Shown here one piece after another: positions 58,951 to 64,000 of a DNA stretch of 64,000 bases (the stretch's first letter is position 1; each line of letters starts with the position of its first letter). The notes under the pieces are model-generated. The model made no database searches. It saw only the letters and a list, made by a program, of their open reading frames with translations, and was not told where the DNA came from. Both the position numbers and the translations under genes were made by a program. Source of the DNA: Climacium dendroides (taxonomy: Eukaryota; Streptophyta; Bryopsida; Hypnales; Climaciaceae); the NCBI GenBank assembly GCA_950106755.1, contig OX467089.1, forward strand, positions 5,892,501-5,956,500, read 5' to 3'.

Positions 58951-60238
58951 ACAAGAATGATATAAAAATTCATGTTTGGACATTACCTAGGAATTTCGGA
59001 TTGAAGGTGTACGATTGGATCTCTTTGTTTGGGTCTCTTAGTTTGGGGTTGCACGATTAGGTCTTGTAGTTGGGAGGGTTGGATTTCTAGTTCGGAACAA
59101 ACTTGTGTGGTGTTCTAGATTGGGCATGTGGAGGTTTATTATATATTATTTTACATTTTCAGAATTATCGTGTTCTTGAATTAAATTGGTGAATCTCAGT
59201 TGTACTTCAAGGCTTATGTGAATTGTAAAATTGAATTTGGTATTTGGAATTATTGTTGGAATAGAATACATCTAACTATAATCATTAGGCAGGAACTACT
59301 GCTTCATTGTCAGTGTATGATCCCCTATAACGTTGGTATAGTTCCTAGTCTTCATGTATTTTGGAATTTTCCTGTTGCAACTGGAAGACATGTTATATGT
59401 TTCCTATTAATAAGTGCTTTGTGATTTCTGGTCGTCTTACTCTCCATATTCTTTTTGAAGTGGATTTATGATTTTAATACCATTGTCCTATTTGCTTTAA
59501 AGTGGAGGTGTTTGTGGACATTTAATAAACTTCTTCTCCAATATAAATTCCCATTGCCACATGGTGAGCAAGTTATCAATAACAAAAAATTGTGCTAGGT
59601 AATATTTTCGTACAGGACATTATCAATTCAAACGTCTAGCATCCATCACTGGACATTGCGATCTACTAGACACTACAATCTAACTGACACTATATACTTC
59701 CAGACACAATCTGCCGTGATGATTAAAACCCTGATCTCGTTGAATGTATGAGCACCACATTACCAAACTCCTGAACTGAGCTCCCTGACTCATATTGCAC
59801 CGGCTTCTTCATCGTACTTGTTCTCATAATCATTGGTGGTTATTTTCCTTCTTTTCGTCAGTCATTAAAGCCAATGACCGTCATGATTGTTGCCGTTGAT
59901 ATACAAATCTAGTCTAAAATATTAAATGGTTGATTCTCATTGAAATGAAATATTGTACTTTTAATGTTAGTTATTGCTGAGAGCGCCAAGTGAACATCTC
60001 TTAATCTTGCATTCTATTTTTGTATATTTGCACGGATTTCATTTATTACAACTCTAGCGGTCCTCCCTACATTCTCAGCGGATTTACGTGTTCTAGAGGG
60101 TGTTTCGGTTAATACCAAAGCAACTGAAGCAGTGACACTCAGGTTCACTGAGTTCCTTGTCATATGATTATTGTAGCTCGTGCGGTATGCGATTGATGCA
60201 GTTTTGTGCTTCAGAAGTAGAGTGCATGAAGCGTCTAA
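58951..60238. other. intergenic DNA upstream of the SWIM-finger gene
   Basis: No coding signal. Should contain the promoter and 5' UTR of the next gene. Confidence 0.45.
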
Positions 60239-63200
60239 ATGGAATACAATCAAATGGCAACTGTTAGGGCAAATGGTCAAGGGGTTCCAATTTCTTTTCC
60301 GATTGGTGATTTGGGATACGCTGTTGTGAGTTCCTCTCGACTAAGTGCTCGCTTTCTTCTTACTGAAAACTCGTTAGATATTGATGAGGAAGTTTTTGAT
60401 AGTTCAAGTGGTGAACTCACGCATACTATAGGTCAAGAGCCGATTGTCTCTTCCCCACTGAGGCAGTGGCATCTGCATCCGGGTAGGTATTTAGCATATG
60501 GCTTATCCAAATCCATGGTTGGAGCACCAACTCTAGAAGGTACCACTAGAATATCTAGCACTAGTACTTTTGAGACAGCGTTGCTTAACACTGTAAAGAT
60601 CGAGCCAAGTGTTGAGGTCATTGCCATTGACAGTGATGATTCTGATGGTTCGTCGCCACCCTATAAAGTTCTACGACCAACTCTGTCTTTAGGAGTTCAT
60701 GGGGCATCCTCATCTATCTCGCCTACTCCAGTCTTAGGGACACCATCCTCAACTTCTCGTGGATCCTCTATTATTTCATGTCTACAGAAGTTGTGCTACG
60801 CCAAAGGTTCTAGGAATCCGTTTAAGAAGGTCGATTGGAACTCAATTAGAGTCTGTGTAGTCCAATTTGTTCCACCTTTGTTCAATGGTGATGTGATATT
60901 TGAATTACCACCCGTCGGAGATGTTTCGGGAATTAACAGTCAGGCTAAGCTTCTCACCGGAATGGAGAAACGCTACGATGGTCACGTTTGGACAAATCTT
61001 CATACGACAAATATAAAGAATGCAGATGGTCTGACATTTCGGTTGGCATCTTGCGTGGGCCACCTACGATGCGACAACCCGAGTTGTGACTACCTAACTC
61101 GAAAGCACCGTGTAGCTCTTATCAACGAGACTGAATGGGATGGTTGTTCTCCTGCTCCATTTGAGGTTTGTGCCATTCCTCCTATTGGTTCCACTATCAC
61201 ATGCAAGATTTGTGCGACTGCTCCATCGTGTATTGGTAGTTGTCTTGCGAAAATATATTATGTAGTTGGGTCATAGGACATGACTCGGGCTTGTGTTCAT
61301 TTCGGTATTCACAACCACCCTGTGAAAGATGGAGACTGCCGGGACTCCAAGGAGAGAACTCGGTCCTTGATATCAGACCAAGTTGAGCGGAACCCCTCTG
61401 GAACAAATTCCGCTATTGTCTTGGAGGCTAGCAAGGAGTTCCTTGGAGAGATGCTACTTCGAGCCGAAGGAGCTACGCCTACCCCATTCGGATTACAAGA
61501 ATTAATGCCTGTTTTGGAGAAATGCAAATTCATGAGTTCCCCAAGTATTCGCAATGAAGTTAGTACATTCAAGTACTTCCGCCGCTTTGGAGTCATGGAC
61601 AGCATCACAAAGCTTCGTGGTTGCAGCAATTGGGCTTTTGTACAAGAGAACAAATTCCCTGGACAGGGATCTGACTCTGACAAAGTCTTCGTGTTCAAAA
61701 TGTCGGAGGTTGGCCCTGGAAGTGGTGTAGACTTGGTATCACGTATGCAACTTGGTGGTGACCTTGAGGACGCATGGATCATGTTTGATCATGTTAGGCG
61801 AGTGAAGCTCTGGACTACAATTGCGTGTCATGTTTATGACACAACCTATTGCCGAGTTATGACTATTGCAGTTTGCGATATGCAATCAGAAGATGTAGTT
61901 GCCCAATGCGACTTCTGGAAAAACTTAAACGTCGTGATGGGTAGACATGGAAACACCTTGCCCTATTTTAAAGGCTTCATGGCTGATTCGGCACAAGCAA
62001 ACTGGAATGCGGTGCGCATTGTTTACGGAAGTGGTGACCCAACAGAGCCCATGCCCAATCGAGAACGTACATGTTTATTTCATTAGACTCAGTCAATGGA
62101 GAAACACACGAAAGCAGACATTCGCAGTGACCTTCAAGACCAACATCGAAAGTTGTGCAAACAATATAAGGATGCAAATTCCTTAGCACAGGCAGAGATT
62201 AGGTTTCATGCAATTCGAACGTGGTGGCATTCATCTGGAGCCACAACCGAAGAGGGGCTTCGCCGTTTGGAGTTGTGGTTAGCGTTTTGGCACTTCCGGT
62301 ATAGACAATGGGGAGCATTCATGGATACTGTAAGATTCTTAATCATCCTATCCTTCATTTGTTTGTTTTGCCAAGCTAGGATTCAGATTTTTAGGTTATC
62401 TTACATCATTGCTATTCGTTTCTTCCATGAATGCTTCCTGTCTTCAATTATTGAAGTACTTCATGTAACAACCCTGCCCTGTAGACGTTCAATCAAGGAA
62501 AGAGTGGTACTCTTTATTTATAATAGTTTTAATCCATGCTCCACAAAACAGGGACTCACTGAAGATGAACTCGGGCTTGTTCCTACTTGCAACCTCGCGG
62601 AGACCGTACATAACAAATGGTTGCAACAATCTGGAAAACGTGGCTCTGATTTGTATGTCGCCACTGTGGATGACTATGTTCGGGCGTTCATGCAAATGGT
62701 TAGATATTACCAATTTCTAAAAGGTGAGAAGCCGGGAACTGGTCCAGGAAAAGAAGAGCTCTTGCTTCGTGTAGCACAGAGATATGCCCAACGTACCGGT
62801 AATCTGAAAGGATTGAATGATGCCATGGCATCTGTACCAGGTGTTCAAGAGTACTGCACTAAGAAGCCCCATTTGGAAGGCAAGGAAGTTTTTGGATCTG
62901 AGAAGCGAATGCCCAATCTTCCACCTGGTTCTGAATATGATTCACATCGTCCCGACAAAGTGAATTTCTCTCGACCCCGTGTTGGAACAAGGGCCACCCC
63001 TGCACCCACATCGGTCATTTCCTTGGATCGGATTTCTGAAGAATCATGGCCTGTGACGCATGAAGATTATCCGGATTTGTTGGAATCACCTAAGACAAGG
63101 TCAATTCCTTCAACTGAGGTGGCCTCCCATGTGAGGACTGTTCAAGAAATAGTTTGTGATGAGTCTGAATGGCATATTGCCCGCTTGCCTAAGACGTCTT

Positions 63201-64000
63201 CAAAGGCATGTTTTGCATTGCAGGCCATTACGCGAAAAAAGTGTGTTGCAAAAATAGTGCAAGGCAATAGGGGAACAGCTGCACCTACATATACCGGCAG
63301 CATGGACAACTATAAGAAAAATAGGATTGAGAGAATGCAATTTTTTTTCTGCAATGATGATATATCGCGGTGCGTCAAAGGTTCTCGACGGAAATGGGTT
63401 TTATCAAAACCGGAAGTACCAGACATATGGCCGGTGCAAGTTGGAACCAATCTTACGCCCAAAGAGATCCTAGATCTTCAAAATGCAGGGTTCTGTCTTC
63501 CGCAGCGTCTTGAAATTTCCCCTCGTAGGCTATTTGGAAATCATGATCTGCCACTTGATGTTTTGGGACTTCAAGTTCCAGAGTCACCTGCAGAGCACCC
63601 TAGCACACGGTCAGGAAAGAAGATTCGGAGGAATCCAAAAGCACCTACAACAAAGCAAGCAAACAATTGCGCCTCCGCACTTACAATGAAAGCAGTGGTT
63701 CGTGAAGTTACTATGGTACCGCATCCAGGCTTTGGATGCATCATTGCCCTGGACTCAGGTACATCGTCTGCCATTGAACGTTACATGATCACTGTAAGTG
63801 CATTCCCTGAATGCACTTGCCCTTATTTCAAGGAGATGGCAACAAAGGCTCTAGGAAAAAGAGGGCAATGGGCTAATTGCAAGCACTTGTACTTTTTGTT
63901 CACTGGAGTTTGCCAATTGGATGCAGAAGTAGATCTTTTTATTCATGCTCCAAGCTTTAGCTTTAACGAAGTGAAATGCATACTTCAGAGTGGTATCTTG
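60239..64000 (+). pseudogene. large SWIM zinc-finger protein, transposase-like (MULE-type core), two nonsense codons, runs off the window
   Basis: Exon 1 is 60239-62329 (donor GTAAGA, phase 0). Exon 2 starts at 62552 after ACAG and stays open for 1,449 bases to the window end. The N-terminus is Ser/Thr-rich with an acidic VIAIDSDDSDG patch. A Cys-rich block (GHLRCDNPSCDYLTRKH, then CKICATAPSC) resembles the FLYWCH/WRKY-like zinc domains ahead of MULE transposases. The central part (DAWIMFDHVRRVKLWTT, then RVMTIAVCDMQSED and FKGFMADSAQANWNAV) resembles an RNase-H-type transposase core, and QWGAFMD closes exon 1. Near the end ECTCPYF and NCKHLYF give a C-x-C..C-x-H SWIM finger (C at 63812, 63818, 63878; H at 63884). 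TAG codons at 61274 and 62084 (a TGG is expected in FH-W-TQSMEKHT) break the frame. Likely a mobile or domesticated element protein. Confidence 0.7.

Noticed and set aside
60014..60280. Minus-strand ORF of 88 codons upstream of the SWIM gene
   Set aside because: Overlaps the start of the plus-strand gene and shows no domain; likely promoter-region shadow.

Overview
The window looks like nuclear DNA of a land plant. It is AT-rich and repeat-dense, with split genes whose GT-AG introns are mostly about 70-300 bp. The recognisable genes are plant-type: an F-box protein, ribosomal protein S24, NAP1 and a PTS2-bearing peroxisomal citrate synthase. Short introns and two unusual mobile-type protein families hint at a non-seed plant (moss, lycophyte or fern), but I cannot fix the species.

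Layout. 1-1142: 3' part of an F-box gene (+). 1143-9038: AT-rich DNA with small repeats. 9039-11899: an eight-exon gene of unknown function (-). 13700-14117: broken RPS24 copy. 15049-17088: two elements bounded by TTAA. 17100-18250: GC-rich LTR-like block. 20349-27074: a PIF/Harbinger transposon with a Myb-like gene and a DDE transposase. A 3.7-kb CACTA element interrupts the Myb-like gene, and a 150-bp CACTA-type foldback interrupts the transposase. 28363-29132: a 770-bp foldback with TTAA ends. 32190-36263: a decayed minus-strand coding region I cannot name. 39120-42786: a 5'-truncated Ty1/Copia element (-). 43150-45740: diverged repeats. 45747-47035: truncated NAP1 copy (+). 47629-51378: peroxisomal citrate synthase (-) lacking its catalytic core.

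52767-58320 (+) is the most unusual locus. It is an eleven-exon gene of about 1,150 codons that joins a ParB-like domain to a basic coiled coil and a beta-class DNA-methyltransferase-like domain; two in-frame TGA codons break it. Intron 1 and the 3' flank carry clusters of a palindrome, CTCTCGG-NN-CCGAGAG. Next on the same strand (60239 to the window end) is a large protein with a transposase-like core and a C-terminal SWIM zinc finger, broken by two TAG codons. These two genes and the palindromes are my candidate for an undescribed system: a plant mobile element or domesticated remnant carrying a prokaryote-like ParB-methyltransferase, with the palindromes as possible binding sites. The architecture is read from the sequence; the functional link is inference.
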